Notes: generated from the sequence alone by a model not told the origin. A stretch of 64,000 nt of DNA from Cellulosilyticum sp. I15G10I2 (GCF_900095725.1 NZ_FMMP01000019.1:62001-126000); one strand, 5' to 3'. Shown: positions 39,043 through 47,857, counted from the first letter of the stretch. Made by a program: numbers and translations.

Positions 39043-41430
39043 ATGGTTGTAGAAAATATAATTGTTCCAGCACTCATTAATATTACGTGTGCATTTGGAT
39101 ATGATATTTTAAAAGGTTTAGGAAGAAAAATTGATAAACTTAGACTTGAGGATGAAGTAAAAGGATTAATTGAGGATTTTGTACACCTTGAAATAGAATC
39201 AAGTGCCATTACTAGTTTTTTTAATGAGTATAGTACACGTGTAGCCTTTTTGAATTATTTCTATTATAAATCTTATAGAGAGGCATCAAAAAAGAAAGAA
39301 TATAGTAAACAAGGATTTATTGAAGCTACTGCAAGTAAAGCTCAAGAATATATTCAGAGATTTTATAATAAACAAATAGATGGAACGGAGTTAAAAAAGT
39401 ACATTCGATGTATATTAAATTTAATAGAATCTAAGTTGATTAAAGATATACCAAAGGAGTTAATGGGGTTAGCCTATACAAACTCTTTAATGATTGAGAA
39501 TTTAGAAGAAAAAATAATGGATTTAATTACTATAGACTTACAAGATAAGAAAGAGGAGTATGAGAAAACACGTTTAGAATGTATAAATATGTTAAAAAAA
39601 GTAAATAATAAAAGTCAAATTTATGGGAAAGGAAAATTTGATTTTTATCAATTTTATGTTTTTCCTAAGTTTACACAGAATATTAAAGGGACGAAAGTAG
39701 TTATAGGATGGAAAGATGTTTTTATTAGTGCTAATATGATTTCAATAATTGGGGGACCAGGATTTGGAAAGTCATTGTTTATGCAAAATATAATAAATAG
39801 ATTTGAAGAGTTAAATATTATAGCTCCTGATCAAATCCTTCCTATATATTGTAACTTAAAAGACTATGAGAAGTTTGCAGGAACAAAAGCTTATTCAATA
39901 TGTGAATTTTTGAGAGATAGCTTAATAGATGCTATAGGTATTGGAAAAGATAAGGTTAATGAAAAATTTATTCAATATTTTTTAGAGGCAGGAAGGACAC
40001 TTATATTATTTGACGCTTTAGATGAAGTAGCAGAGGATTTAAGGGAGAAGCTACATGAAAAGATTGTAATGTTTATACAACAAATGAATTTAAATAATAA
40101 GGTTTGCATTACAGCAAGAGATAGAGGATTTATTCCAGTTACAGATATAATATATAATGTTCAACCAGTAGATCTTGAACAAGTTAAAGAATATTTACAT
40201 AATATGAGTAAATTAGGACAATTCGATGAAGATGATATTGAAAATTTTGCAGAGCAATCAACAGAATTAATTAAACAAAACTTTTTAAGTAGTTTCTTAA
40301 TATTATCGCTTTTGGTGAATATTTTTAATGCAGAATTAGAACTACCTGAGAACAAAATAGAATTATATGATAAATGTATTAATTATATTGGTAAGAAAAG
40401 AGAAATACAGGTTAAGCGATTGCCATATAATTTTGGGTTGATAGGAAAAATTTTGGATAGTGATACTACTTTTGAAAAAATTGCAGAATTAGCAAAATAC
40501 AACAATAAACAAGTTGATAAAAAAAGTATAGTACATAAATTAAGCACTATTTTTGAAAGGTCGTACCATTCCAATAATGAAACTATAGGAGCTGTCAATG
40601 AGTTTATAAGATTTTGTGGTGATAGAACTGAACTAATTGTACCTACAAATGAAGAGGAATATTTTAAATTTTATCATAGGTCATTTTTTGAATATTACTA
40701 TGGTAAACATTTAATAAAATCTAATAATAGAATAAGTGATATTATTGATGAATTGAAAAAATTTGGATATGATTCTGAAATATATGATATTGTTAGTGCA
40801 TTACTTAAAAAAGACTATTATGAAAAATATATAGAGATTATTCATTATATATTTGACTTAGTTAAAAAAGACGAAGAGTATTTTATACTATTAACATTAA
40901 TGGTTCAAATTTCTGACGAACCATATTATATAGAAGAATATTACAAGTTAATATTTAATGATAATGAAATACTTTCTGGTATAGGAAGAGAAACAAGGAT
41001 ATCTGAAATTATATATAGCATACTTAAGAAGAGTAAAAATGCAAAACTAATAGGTAATAACTTTATGACTTATTATAAAAAAGAATGTATAGCAGCATAT
41101 GTATATATATTTACAAATATCTATAGCAAGAATGCAACCGATATTAATAAAAAGCAGTTAAGATATAAAGTAGCAAACTTAAGTTCGGTTTTTGCATGTT
41201 TTATAAGGGATGAGCAATATAAAGCATTAGTAGAAGATGTAGTATTGTCATTAAACAAAGAACAATTTAATAGTATTGTTTTAGAATATGCAACACCTAT
41301 TTATAGGCATATAAGAGAAGAAGACGTTGAAGAGGATGATAAAATGAAAGAGACTTTATATGATACGTTCCATAGTAGGTTTAAGGAGATAAAGAAAAGA
41401 GGAAAAGTAGAGAAACGAGAGATAAGTTGA
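39043..41430 (+). CDS. NACHT-domain NTPase (bacterial NLR-like)
   Basis: A 795-residue STAND NTPase. The N-terminal ~200 residues are helical and start with a hydrophobic stretch, like the helical N-terminal domains found on bacterial NACHT proteins. The NACHT module has Walker A GGPGFGKSLF (237-246), Walker B LILFDALDEV (Asp324, Asp327-Glu328), the sensor-like ITARDRGF, and VQPVDLEQVKEYLHNM. A helical C-terminal sensor region of ~350 residues without clear repeats follows. Bacterial NACHT proteins act in anti-phage abortive infection, so the same is likely here. The only neighbour in its segment is a small membrane protein. The ribosome binding site is AAGGAG. Confidence 0.8.
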   Translation: MVVENIIVPALINITCAFGYDILKGLGRKIDKLRLEDEVKGLIEDFVHLEIESSAITSFFNEYSTRVAFLNYFYYKSYREASKKKEYSKQGFIEATASKAQEYIQRFYNKQIDGTELKKYIRCILNLIESKLIKDIPKELMGLAYTNSLMIENLEEKIMDLITIDLQDKKEEYEKTRLECINMLKKVNNKSQIYGKGKFDFYQFYVFPKFTQNIKGTKVVIGWKDVFISANMISIIGGPGFGKSLFMQNIINRFEELNIIAPDQILPIYCNLKDYEKFAGTKAYSICEFLRDSLIDAIGIGKDKVNEKFIQYFLEAGRTLILFDALDEVAEDLREKLHEKIVMFIQQMNLNNKVCITARDRGFIPVTDIIYNVQPVDLEQVKEYLHNMSKLGQFDEDDIENFAEQSTELIKQNFLSSFLILSLLVNIFNAELELPENKIELYDKCINYIGKKREIQVKRLPYNFGLIGKILDSDTTFEKIAELAKYNNKQVDKKSIVHKLSTIFERSYHSNNETIGAVNEFIRFCGDRTELIVPTNEEEYFKFYHRSFFEYYYGKHLIKSNNRISDIIDELKKFGYDSEIYDIVSALLKKDYYEKYIEIIHYIFDLVKKDEEYFILLTLMVQISDEPYYIEEYYKLIFNDNEILSGIGRETRISEIIYSILKKSKNAKLIGNNFMTYYKKECIAAYVYIFTNIYSKNATDINKKQLRYKVANLSSVFACFIRDEQYKALVEDVVLSLNKEQFNSIVLEYATPIYRHIREEDVEEDDKMKETLYDTFHSRFKEIKKRGKVEKREIS

Positions 41431-41551
41431 TAAGTGAATATTATGGGCTCAAGAAATATTTAATATCATACCAAGTGATAGGAGCGAAGTATTAGTGGTT
41501 TTAGATGGCTCAAGTAGTAAGCTCAGTCACTGTGCTCCTTCGCTAGGGTAT

Positions 41552-41593
41552 CTGGTACCACCCGATTTTTGTTAGAATTTGTAAAATGCTAGA
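41552..41593 (+). repeat. Short dispersed repeat X, copy 1
   Basis: CTGG..AC.ACCCG.TTTTT.TTAGAATTT.TAA.ATGCT matches 48701-48742 at about five of every six positions. It overlaps the start codon of the following membrane protein gene. Confidence 0.6.
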
Positions 41594-42035
41594 TGCTTTT
41601 CTGGCTTTTGGGTTAGTATATACTTATTGGAATGCACATAATCAAAATAATAAAATACTTAAGATAATCATGTTTATTTCACATTTGTTATGTACTCCAA
41701 TATTTTTAGAGCTTATTATAGCTATAAATTTTGAAGTATCTATGCTTTTAATATTAATAATATTAGGTGTTATAGGAATGCAGTATATTATTTTTGAGGT
41801 AAGCGTATATGTAATAAATAAAAAAGTAACTGGAAGGATGAGTAACCTAAAAGATTTAATATGCGATGATAAAAAATGTGCTGTAACTATGGTGATTGCA
41901 ATATTAACAATGTTTTATACAGTTTCATCATATATTACAGTAGATAAATTACAAGGGCTAGGGTTTTTGTTAATTATGCCACTAGCAGTTAATTTGTTTT
42001 TTGCAGCTATAATTGATTATATTAAGAGTTCTTAA
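41586..42035 (+). CDS. Small four-helix membrane protein
   Basis: A 149-residue hydrophobic protein with about four or five membrane segments (around 1-15, 25-47, 50-72, 100-117 and 122-143) and a short charged loop (NKKVTGRMSNLKDLICDDKK). No family is recognised. The ATG at 41586 has no clear ribosome binding site and lies inside repeat X, so the N-terminus may have been created or truncated by rearrangement. It follows the NACHT gene by 155 bp and ends 35 bp before punctuation copy D. A link with the NACHT NTPase, for example as a membrane effector, is possible but unproven. Confidence 0.5.
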   Translation: MLDAFLAFGLVYTYWNAHNQNNKILKIIMFISHLLCTPIFLELIIAINFEVSMLLILIILGVIGMQYIIFEVSVYVINKKVTGRMSNLKDLICDDKKCAVTMVIAILTMFYTVSSYITVDKLQGLGFLLIMPLAVNLFFAAIIDYIKSS

Positions 42036-42048
42036 TATAATCAAAACG

Positions 42049-42125
42049 GTGGATATAATCACAAAGGCTCATCTCCATTGGAGAGAATAGAGAGATACCT
42101 TGAAATACAAGGTGTCTCTTTTATT
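42049..42125 (+). repeat. ssrA-end punctuation copy D
   Basis: GTGGATAT (42049-42056) stands 21 nt before the core CATCTCCAT (42070-42078). A separate terminator follows: AGAGATACCTTG (42090-42101) pairs with CAAGGTGTCTCT (42107-42118) with a T run. Core and half-site match copies A-C, but the hairpin is unrelated to the ssrA terminator. Confidence 0.6.
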
Positions 42126-42279
42126 AAAACACTTGATAATTTAAGAAGCTTTTGGGAATAATAAGAAGAGAGCATAGTCATCAAGTCCTTTCTAGTATGT
42201 CGTTATACTTAGGATTGTTGAATATGCTCTTCTTTTATGTATACATATTTTATTTACACCCCAACATTTATTATAGGCC

Positions 42280-42330
42280 CAATTTAGTCAGAATTCGTGG
42301 GTTATTTTAGTTTATAGGAAAATTTATACA
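42280..42330 (+). repeat. Right half of an ssrA-type terminator, remnant
   Basis: AATTTAGTCAGAATTCGTGGG and the following TTATTTTAG, TTTATAGGAAAA and TTTA follow the order of the sequence right of the ssrA terminator loop at 30049-30095, without the left arm. This looks like the surviving half of a further attachment-type copy. The rest of 42126-42454 has no gene; AAGGAGG at 42440-42446 serves the next reading frame. Confidence 0.5.
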
Positions 42331-42454
42331 AGAAATCAACCCGATAGTTACTATAGAGGTATCTTTATAGTTGATTTTGTTGCTTAAAGTTAACTTTAAA
42401 TCCATTGCTCATAGAAGAAAAAGACGTATAATTAAAGCAGAAGGAGGATGTGAA

Positions 42455-42496
42455 ATGAATTTAACGAGAAGCCCATTACACGATATAATTATATGA
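42455..42496 (+). CDS. Possible 13-codon leader peptide coupled to the regulator gene
   Basis: The only strong ribosome binding site (AAGGAGG, 42440-42446) is placed correctly for the ATG at 42455. This opens a 13-codon frame (MNLTRSPLHDIII) whose TGA overlaps the ATG of the regulator gene (ATGA, 42493-42496). Translational coupling would explain why the regulator has no site of its own. It could also be an accident of a truncated upstream gene. Confidence 0.45.
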   Translation: MNLTRSPLHDIII

Positions 42497-43599
42497 AAGA
42501 TATTAATATTTCAAAAGTAATTGCAGACAAACGACGAGAAAAAGGGGTTACACAGGAGCAGCTAGCAGTGTATATAGGAGTTTCCAAGGCCTCTGTATCG
42601 AAATGGGAAACTGGGCAAAGCTATCCTGATATTACTTTTCTACCTCAACTTGCTGCATATTTCAATATCAGTATTGATGATTTAATGGGATATACTGCCC
42701 AAATGACAAAAGAGAATATAAAAGAGCTTTACCATCAGTTGTCAGCTGATTTTTCAAGAAAGCCCTTCAACGACGTTTTGGCTGAATGCCGGGAAATCAT
42801 AAAAAAATATTACTCGTGTTTTCCACTTCTTATGCAAATGGCTGTGCTTATGTGCAACCACCATATGCTTGCCGAAGGTGCTCCGGAACAAAAAGGTATT
42901 CTTGAAGAAGCGGCTAGATTGTGTATTAGGATAAAAAACGAAAGTGAGGATGTATGGCTTACTAAAGATGCTGTTTCCTTAGAAGCTACCTGTTATCTTA
43001 TGCTGAGGCAGCCACAAAATGTACTGGAATTATTGGGTGAAACTATTAGACCGATTGCCAATGATGACAAGGGTATCGCCCAGGCATATCTTATGGCAGG
43101 GAATTTGACACAGGCCAATAAAGTTTTGCAAATCAGCATTTATCAACACCTTCTTTCATTAGTTGGAGCATCCATTTTATTACTTCAGCTTGGGAACGAG
43201 CAATTTGAAGAAATACTGAATCGTATTCTTTCAGTTGCTGCAGTATTCGATTTAGAAAGACTTCATCCAAACAGCATGGCATTGACATACCTTAATGCTG
43301 CTCAAGGCTATAGCATACAAGGAGATGCTGAAAAGGCGCTTGATATGCTGCAGAAATATACAGAACTCTGTATGATGAGCTTTTTCCCTTATTCCTTGCA
43401 TGGCGATTCATTTTTTAATGAACTCGATAGCTGGTTTAAAGAATTTGATTTAGGAGCTGAAGCTCCGCGGAGTGAAGAAGTCATTAAAGAAAGCATGATT
43501 CAAGGCATTATTCATAATCCAGCTTTTGCAAATTTAATGAATCATCCGCAATATAAAATTATCATTAAAACTTTGAAATCAAATTTAGGAGGCAACTAA
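42493..43599 (+). CDS. XRE-family regulator with C-terminal TPR-like region
   Basis: A 368-residue DNA-binding protein. The N-terminal ~60 residues are a classic XRE helix-turn-helix (ISKVIADKRREKGVTQEQLA, VSKASVSKWETGQSYPD). A long helical, TPR-like region for ligand or protein sensing follows. Such regulators commonly sit beside the gene they control. Here a CPBP-type membrane protease starts one base after the stop, so the two form an operon. Base composition is closer to the core than in the preceding nuclease genes, which suggests a separate origin for this segment. Confidence 0.8.
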   Translation: MKDINISKVIADKRREKGVTQEQLAVYIGVSKASVSKWETGQSYPDITFLPQLAAYFNISIDDLMGYTAQMTKENIKELYHQLSADFSRKPFNDVLAECREIIKKYYSCFPLLMQMAVLMCNHHMLAEGAPEQKGILEEAARLCIRIKNESEDVWLTKDAVSLEATCYLMLRQPQNVLELLGETIRPIANDDKGIAQAYLMAGNLTQANKVLQISIYQHLLSLVGASILLLQLGNEQFEEILNRILSVAAVFDLERLHPNSMALTYLNAAQGYSIQGDAEKALDMLQKYTELCMMSFFPYSLHGDSFFNELDSWFKEFDLGAEAPRSEEVIKESMIQGIIHNPAFANLMNHPQYKIIIKTLKSNLGGN

Positions 43600-43600
43600 T

Positions 43601-44362
43601 ATGCAAAAAATTCTAAAAAACAAAGATTTAATGATTAGCCTGATATTTACGCTCATAGGGCTTATTGCAAGCATATGTGCGGGAGTATATCAAATTTCTA
43701 TGTTTAGTGAGGATATAAAGCAACAAATAGTATCTCAGCTTGGCTCATGGGAAGTGCTTATACCTATTGCAGCCGTGCAAGGCGCATTAATCACTTTCTT
43801 ATCAACCTTTAGCGGATTGAAGTTAGCGAAAAAGGTCAACCTAAAACTAAACTTTAAATTTGATAAAAAAGCTTTAGTACTAGCAACATTAATTGGGTTG
43901 TCAACGGCTTTAATAATTACAGGATCTGATAGTTTTATTTTTGCCGGGTATCTTCCATCTGAAATAACAACCTATGTATTTTCTCCAATATACCTTATGA
44001 CAGGTATATTATACGGCGGAGTAATAGAAGAAATATTACTCAGGTTGTTTGTAATGTCTCTTTTTATTCTGATACTTTGGAAACTATTTGCGAAATCAAG
44101 AGATAATTTTAATATACCTAACTGGATTTATATAACTGCTATTATTCTTGCAGCAGCTTTATTCGCAGCAGCACACATTCCGTTTACAGTGCAGTCGATG
44201 GGGTTATCTATACCTATATTGATAAGGTGTTTTGTTTTAAATGGTATTGGGGGAATTGGATTTGGTTATTTATATTGGAAGAAGGGATTGGCTTATTCAA
44301 TGTATGCTCATGTAGCAACTCATGTCTTTATGCAGGTTATATTTATGCCTATTTTATTTTAA
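43601..44362 (+). CDS. CPBP-family intramembrane metalloprotease
   Basis: A 253-residue membrane protein of the CPBP (Abi/CAAX-like) family. It has about seven hydrophobic segments and the hallmark Glu-Glu-x3-Arg in EEILLR (143-148). A His follows in the next segment (AAAHIPF) and another in the last (YAHVATHVF). In bacteria these proteins are linked to bacteriocin self-immunity and to processing of membrane peptides. Coupling with the upstream XRE regulator (1-bp gap) suggests regulated expression, perhaps as an immunity unit. No bacteriocin gene is recognisable nearby. Confidence 0.8.
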   Translation: MQKILKNKDLMISLIFTLIGLIASICAGVYQISMFSEDIKQQIVSQLGSWEVLIPIAAVQGALITFLSTFSGLKLAKKVNLKLNFKFDKKALVLATLIGLSTALIITGSDSFIFAGYLPSEITTYVFSPIYLMTGILYGGVIEEILLRLFVMSLFILILWKLFAKSRDNFNIPNWIYITAIILAAALFAAAHIPFTVQSMGLSIPILIRCFVLNGIGGIGFGYLYWKKGLAYSMYAHVATHVFMQVIFMPILF

Positions 44363-44401
44363 ACTTCGCGAATAAGCTTTTTTATTCCATTTAGAAATTT
44401 T

Positions 44402-44587
44402 ATGGAGAAGAGATATTATGCAATTTATAAGATTCCAGAAGGTGATATTAAAAGGTTAGCTGAACAAGAGGACCTATATAGGTTGCGTGTAGGAGAATTT
44501 AGAGTAATATATAGTATTTATTATGAGGTTATAACTATAATGATTTTTAATATAGGCAATAGAGGAGATATCTATAAAGATTTATAA
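44402..44587 (+). pseudogene. RelE/ParE-family toxin, N-terminally truncated
   Basis: The 61 residues contain the C-terminal two thirds of a RelE-type toxin: IPEGDIKRL, LYRLRVGEFRVIYSI and the C-terminal IFNIGNRGDIYKDL strand and helix. The first ~25-30 residues of the fold, and a cognate antitoxin gene, are missing, and there is no ribosome binding site before the ATG. The fragment ends 32 bp before the core of punctuation copy B, so a recombination junction may have removed the front half. Confidence 0.7.
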
Positions 44588-44597
44588 TTAATAAATG

Positions 44598-44677
44598 GTG
44601 GATAGCATCTCCGTGATTCACCTCCATGATTATAACCCTCGAATTTCTGACAATTTAGTTGGAGTTCGTGGGTTATT
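44598..44677 (+). repeat. ssrA-end punctuation copy B
   Basis: GTGGATAG (44598-44605) stands 21 nt before CACCTCCATG (44619-44628), followed by ATTATAACCC and the 41-nt hairpin (44634-44674) that closely follows the ssrA terminator, including TTTCTGACAA and TTAGTTGGA. GGTGGAT and ATTCACC within it are near-inverted repeats. The copy is the best single example of half-site, core and terminator together. Confidence 0.8.
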
Positions 44678-44786
44678 GGTATTTATAAGAGAATAAATTC
44701 AGAATAAGTATAACAAACCTTACCAAAAGTAGAGGAGACTTTTTGAAATTATGTTTCCTCAGACGCACCAGCCTGAGAAGACAATA

Positions 44787-44817
44787 AAGATCCAATCACT
44801 TAAAACGATTGGATCTT
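44787..44817 (-). terminator. Terminator of the minus-strand glycosidase gene
   Basis: AAGATCCAATC (44787-44797) pairs with GATTGGATCTT (44807-44817). Read on the minus strand it is followed by TTTATTGTCTT. Confidence 0.65.
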
Positions 44818-44827
44818 CAATAATAAA

Positions 44828-46852
44828 CTAAAATTCAAAACTAATGATACCATTTTCGGTTAACTCAAACGGACCGGGTGTGACATCTGCATCAGGTCTC
44901 TTTATTCCGAAAAAGTCGGAGTCAAAACGATACGGAGAGCTGTCAGGTTGCTCATACTGCATATCGGCGTGATAAGTCTTGCCGAGCAGGTCGGTGGTAA
45001 TCAACAATGCAGAGGCTCCGCGAATCAATTTGGGCTCATTGACCTGAATTTGCACCCTGCCTTGCGCGGGATTAATTTCCACTTTAATGCCCTTGTGCTC
45101 ATAGATCTTCGCATTAGGCTCATGACTACCTGGAACCGCATTGTTAAGGTATAAATTTCCACTCATAGCCACCGGAAGAACTGCATTTCCTATAAAGAAA
45201 TCCTTTGCGGCATCTCCAAGCTCAGCAAGCTCCTCTTTGGTGTATTCCCACCAATTCTTATCTTTTACATCAGGATGCTTGTCGTAGCCTCCCAGCCCCA
45301 CAGCGTGCAGATAGCAAATAGAATTGTCCGGAACACCATCCATGACAGTCTTCCCGTCATCTCCAATTTCATCCCTATGTTTAAGCGGAAGATGTTCAAA
45401 AAAGGTTATTGGGACAGGTTCTTTATGAGCATCATTATCCCCCAAAAAGATATTGTTATAGTACCTGTCATCGCCTCCAGTAATATTGGAGTAACCTGCC
45501 ATTGCTGTTTCGTGAGGGAAGTGATAGGGCGTAGTGCGGGTAATCTCGGAACGAACCACAAATCTACCTGCAAACAAATTATGGACAAATGCTCCACCCT
45601 GCGACATATTTCTGAAATTCATCGGAGAGAGGAACAGATTATGATCAGCCATATACGGACCATGGCAAACCTCAACGAAGAAGTCCTCAGAAATATTGTC
45701 AAAAAATACATTACGGCTGATGCGGGTGCCCTGTGCCTGCCAGTCAAGCCAAACGCCACGGTAACAGCTATAGATTATATTTTCACTAATTTGAGTATCC
45801 AGGGAAGCATGCAGCTTGATTCCTGCTACTTCGGCACCATGTCTGAGACGCTTGTGGTGAATATTGTAAATACGGTTTTGATAAATGTGGCTGAAGGCTC
45901 CACCCATATGTCCCACAATGCCTGCCTGTTCACAATCATGGATCACATTACCTCGAAGGATGTGGCTGCCTACGCTATCCTTATGCCATCCAGAGCGTAA
46001 TGCGCGCAAGATAACCTCATACTCACGTTGTGTGCCGCCTTTAATGTGTTTATCCAAACACTTAGCGTGACCTGTGCCGATTTTAGTACCTAGGCTGATA
46101 CCAACGCTTTTGGATTCACTGATAATATTGTTTTCAATAATCCAACCCTTACTCCAGTGAGGTCCGATCAAACCTTCCTGGTAGTCAGTTGGCGGTGCCC
46201 ATTGAGGAGATGCTTGACGAAGTGTGAATCCACTTACAGTTATATAGTTAAGTCCTGGTTTCTCAGGCCAGAAGCAATAAGGACGGACATTAATCTCTAC
46301 ATTTTCGATGCGGGGATCTTTTCCACCAAAATTGGCCCAAATTTTTGTCGTTGTAGAACCAACTTCGGCATACCATTTTAGTAGTGAGTCCTTGGGATAT
46401 TTGGCTTCGGACCAAATTTCGGGCTTGCGTACCTTATCAACACTATCACATTCATACAAGGATTTAGAGTCCAAATAGACATCACCCAGATGAACTGGGA
46501 AAGCCCCGTCAAATAGCCAATCTCCACGGAGCTCCACTTCGAAGGGATTACGAACAGAAAATAAGGAATGAGGTATTTCTGTGCTCCAAACATTGTCTCC
46601 TTCAGCCTTCCAGTCGGAAATACGTTCAGCCCCTGTAATGACTACTTCCCCGTCTCCTGCAGATCTATATATTATTCTATGCTCTTTAGTTCCTCCATTA
46701 GCCGGATTAACCCATTCTCTATATACTCCAGCATGAACAGTAACCGTATCACCAGCCATGGCAAGAGCCGCAGCGCGTGATATTGTACGAAAGGGTTGAT
46801 CAGATGTTCCTTTTGCCTGATCATTCCCTTGTATTGACACATGATATTTCAT
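44828..46852 (-). CDS. Right-handed beta-helix glycosidase, GH120-like (probable beta-xylosidase)
   Basis: A 674-residue protein without signal peptide, beginning MKYHVSIQGNDQAKGTSDQP and containing AGDTVTVHAGVYREWVNP and parallel beta-helix repeats. It resembles the GH120 beta-xylosidase of Thermoanaerobacterium saccharolyticum as I remember it. GVWLDWQAQGT would hold the nucleophile Asp, and FFVEVCHGP, 24 residues later, the acid/base Glu. If correct, the enzyme cleaves xylo-oligosaccharides in the cytoplasm. A strong GGAGGAGG site precedes the ATG. The gene is visibly richer in G+C than its neighbours and is the only long minus-strand gene between 30 and 48 kb. No xylan transporter is adjacent. 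Confidence 0.7.
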   Translation of the reverse strand: MKYHVSIQGNDQAKGTSDQPFRTISRAAALAMAGDTVTVHAGVYREWVNPANGGTKEHRIIYRSAGDGEVVITGAERISDWKAEGDNVWSTEIPHSLFSVRNPFEVELRGDWLFDGAFPVHLGDVYLDSKSLYECDSVDKVRKPEIWSEAKYPKDSLLKWYAEVGSTTTKIWANFGGKDPRIENVEINVRPYCFWPEKPGLNYITVSGFTLRQASPQWAPPTDYQEGLIGPHWSKGWIIENNIISESKSVGISLGTKIGTGHAKCLDKHIKGGTQREYEVILRALRSGWHKDSVGSHILRGNVIHDCEQAGIVGHMGGAFSHIYQNRIYNIHHKRLRHGAEVAGIKLHASLDTQISENIIYSCYRGVWLDWQAQGTRISRNVFFDNISEDFFVEVCHGPYMADHNLFLSPMNFRNMSQGGAFVHNLFAGRFVVRSEITRTTPYHFPHETAMAGYSNITGGDDRYYNNIFLGDNDAHKEPVPITFFEHLPLKHRDEIGDDGKTVMDGVPDNSICYLHAVGLGGYDKHPDVKDKNWWEYTKEELAELGDAAKDFFIGNAVLPVAMSGNLYLNNAVPGSHEPNAKIYEHKGIKVEINPAQGRVQIQVNEPKLIRGASALLITTDLLGKTYHADMQYEQPDSSPYRFDSDFFGIKRPDADVTPGPFELTENGIISFEF

Positions 46853-47299
46853 TAAACCACTCCTCCTCCCACCTTTTAAAAGCTGTAAGAATTTCTTACA
46901 AACTGACGGCGGATACTGTATAAAATTTGTTGTTGTAGTAATCTGTAAACAGTTTGCTTATTAATAGTGATTATCTTATCTATCGTCATTTTCTCAAACC
47001 TATGCATATAGTGTATACGCTACCCTATAGTGACTGGAAGTTGATGACATTGCCTGTCCCAAGATTGCTAGGTATAATGACCATGACTATACCGATAGAA
47101 AAGAAAAATGCCTTTGAAAGTGTAAGTTTTGCCGACAGACCACTTTTAAAGACATTTCCACAAAAAACTATGATTATTATATCAAACTATACCCTCCATG
47201 AAAAGAGCAAAGTCCTATTTAAACGTACACCAAGAAGGAGAGATGAACTATATAGCTAAGTATGACGTTTTTAGAGTAGAGAAAAATATGTTGTATCCA
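46853..47299. other. Gap between divergent GH120-like gene and toxin-antitoxin operon
   Basis: No supported gene. A 101-codon frame (46954-47259) has no ribosome binding site and no recognisable family, and I regard it as chance. Confidence 0.4.
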
Positions 47300-47340
47300 T
47301 TGTATTTTAATAGCATATAATGTACAATATAATGTACAGG
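47300..47340 (+). promoter_or_regulatory. yefM-yoeB promoter with paired TGTACA operator
   Basis: TTGTAT (47300-47305) and TACAAT (47323-47328) are 17 bases apart. Two TGTACA hexamers at 47321-47326 and 47333-47338 are spaced 12 bp centre to centre. Core TGTACA motifs with this spacing are known from YefM-YoeB operators in E. coli and relatives. The ribosome binding site AGGAGGTG follows at once. Confidence 0.75.
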
Positions 47341-47352
47341 AGGTGTTGTGAT

Positions 47353-47607
47353 ATGCTAGCGGTTAATTATACAAATTTACGTCAGGATTTAAAAACTTAT
47401 TGTGATAAAGCGAATGATGATTTTGAAACCATTATTGTAACTCGGAAAAATGGGGGCAATGTAGTACTCATTTCAGAAAATGAATATAATAATATGTTAG
47501 AAAACCTTTTTGTCAGAAGTAATCCAGAGTATTATGATAAACTGATGGAGTCTATTAACCAACTTAAAGCTGGGGGGTTTACAAAAAGGGAGCTTTTAGA
47601 TGAATAA
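47353..47607 (+). CDS. yefM: Antitoxin of the YefM/Phd family
   Basis: An 84-residue antitoxin that represses its own promoter and neutralises YoeB. The N-terminal DNA-binding fold is recognisable by AVNYTNLRQDLKTYCDKAND and TIIVTRKNGGNVVLISENEYNNM. The C-terminal toxin-binding tail contains SINQLKAGGFTKRELLDE. Start at 47353: the AGGAGGTG site precedes it, while the longer frame from 47320 would run through the operator. It overlaps yoeB by eight bases. The intact pair and intact operator suggest that it is functional and may stabilise the accessory region. Confidence 0.92.
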   Translation: MLAVNYTNLRQDLKTYCDKANDDFETIIVTRKNGGNVVLISENEYNNMLENLFVRSNPEYYDKLMESINQLKAGGFTKRELLDE

Positions 47608-47857
47608 GGTTTTTACAGATATTGCATGGGATGAATACCTTTATTGGCAGAGAGAAGATAAAAAGATTATTAAAAGAATTAATGAGCTAATCAAAGATAT
47701 TGAAAGAAATGGTAATGAAGGGAAAGGTAAACCGGAACCTCTTAAATATGAGCTTACAGGCTATTGGAGCAGGCGTATTACAGATGAACATAGGCTTATT
47801 TATAGTATTGATGATACGAATCTATACATTGTAAAATGCAGAGGGCATTACAAATAA
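47600..47857 (+). CDS. yoeB: Toxin of the YoeB family
   Basis: An 85-residue ribosome-dependent mRNA endonuclease that halts translation when freed from YefM. The full fold is present: FTDIAWDEYLYWQREDKKII at the start, KPEPLKYELTGYWSRRI with the catalytic Glu and Arg region, DEHRLIYSI, and the C-terminal CRGHY with the catalytic His and terminal Tyr. It overlaps yefM by eight bases, the normal coupling for this system. The stop codon lies 50 bp before punctuation copy C. Confidence 0.93.
   Translation: MNKVFTDIAWDEYLYWQREDKKIIKRINELIKDIERNGNEGKGKPEPLKYELTGYWSRRITDEHRLIYSIDDTNLYIVKCRGHYK

Noticed and set aside
44948-46780. Several plus-strand frames of 60-240 codons opposite the GH120-like gene
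   Set aside because: They are antisense shadows of the minus-strand glycosidase, lack ribosome binding sites and resemble no family.
46954-47259. 101-codon frame upstream of yefM
   Set aside because: No ribosome binding site, no recognisable motif, and it lies in a divergent promoter region.
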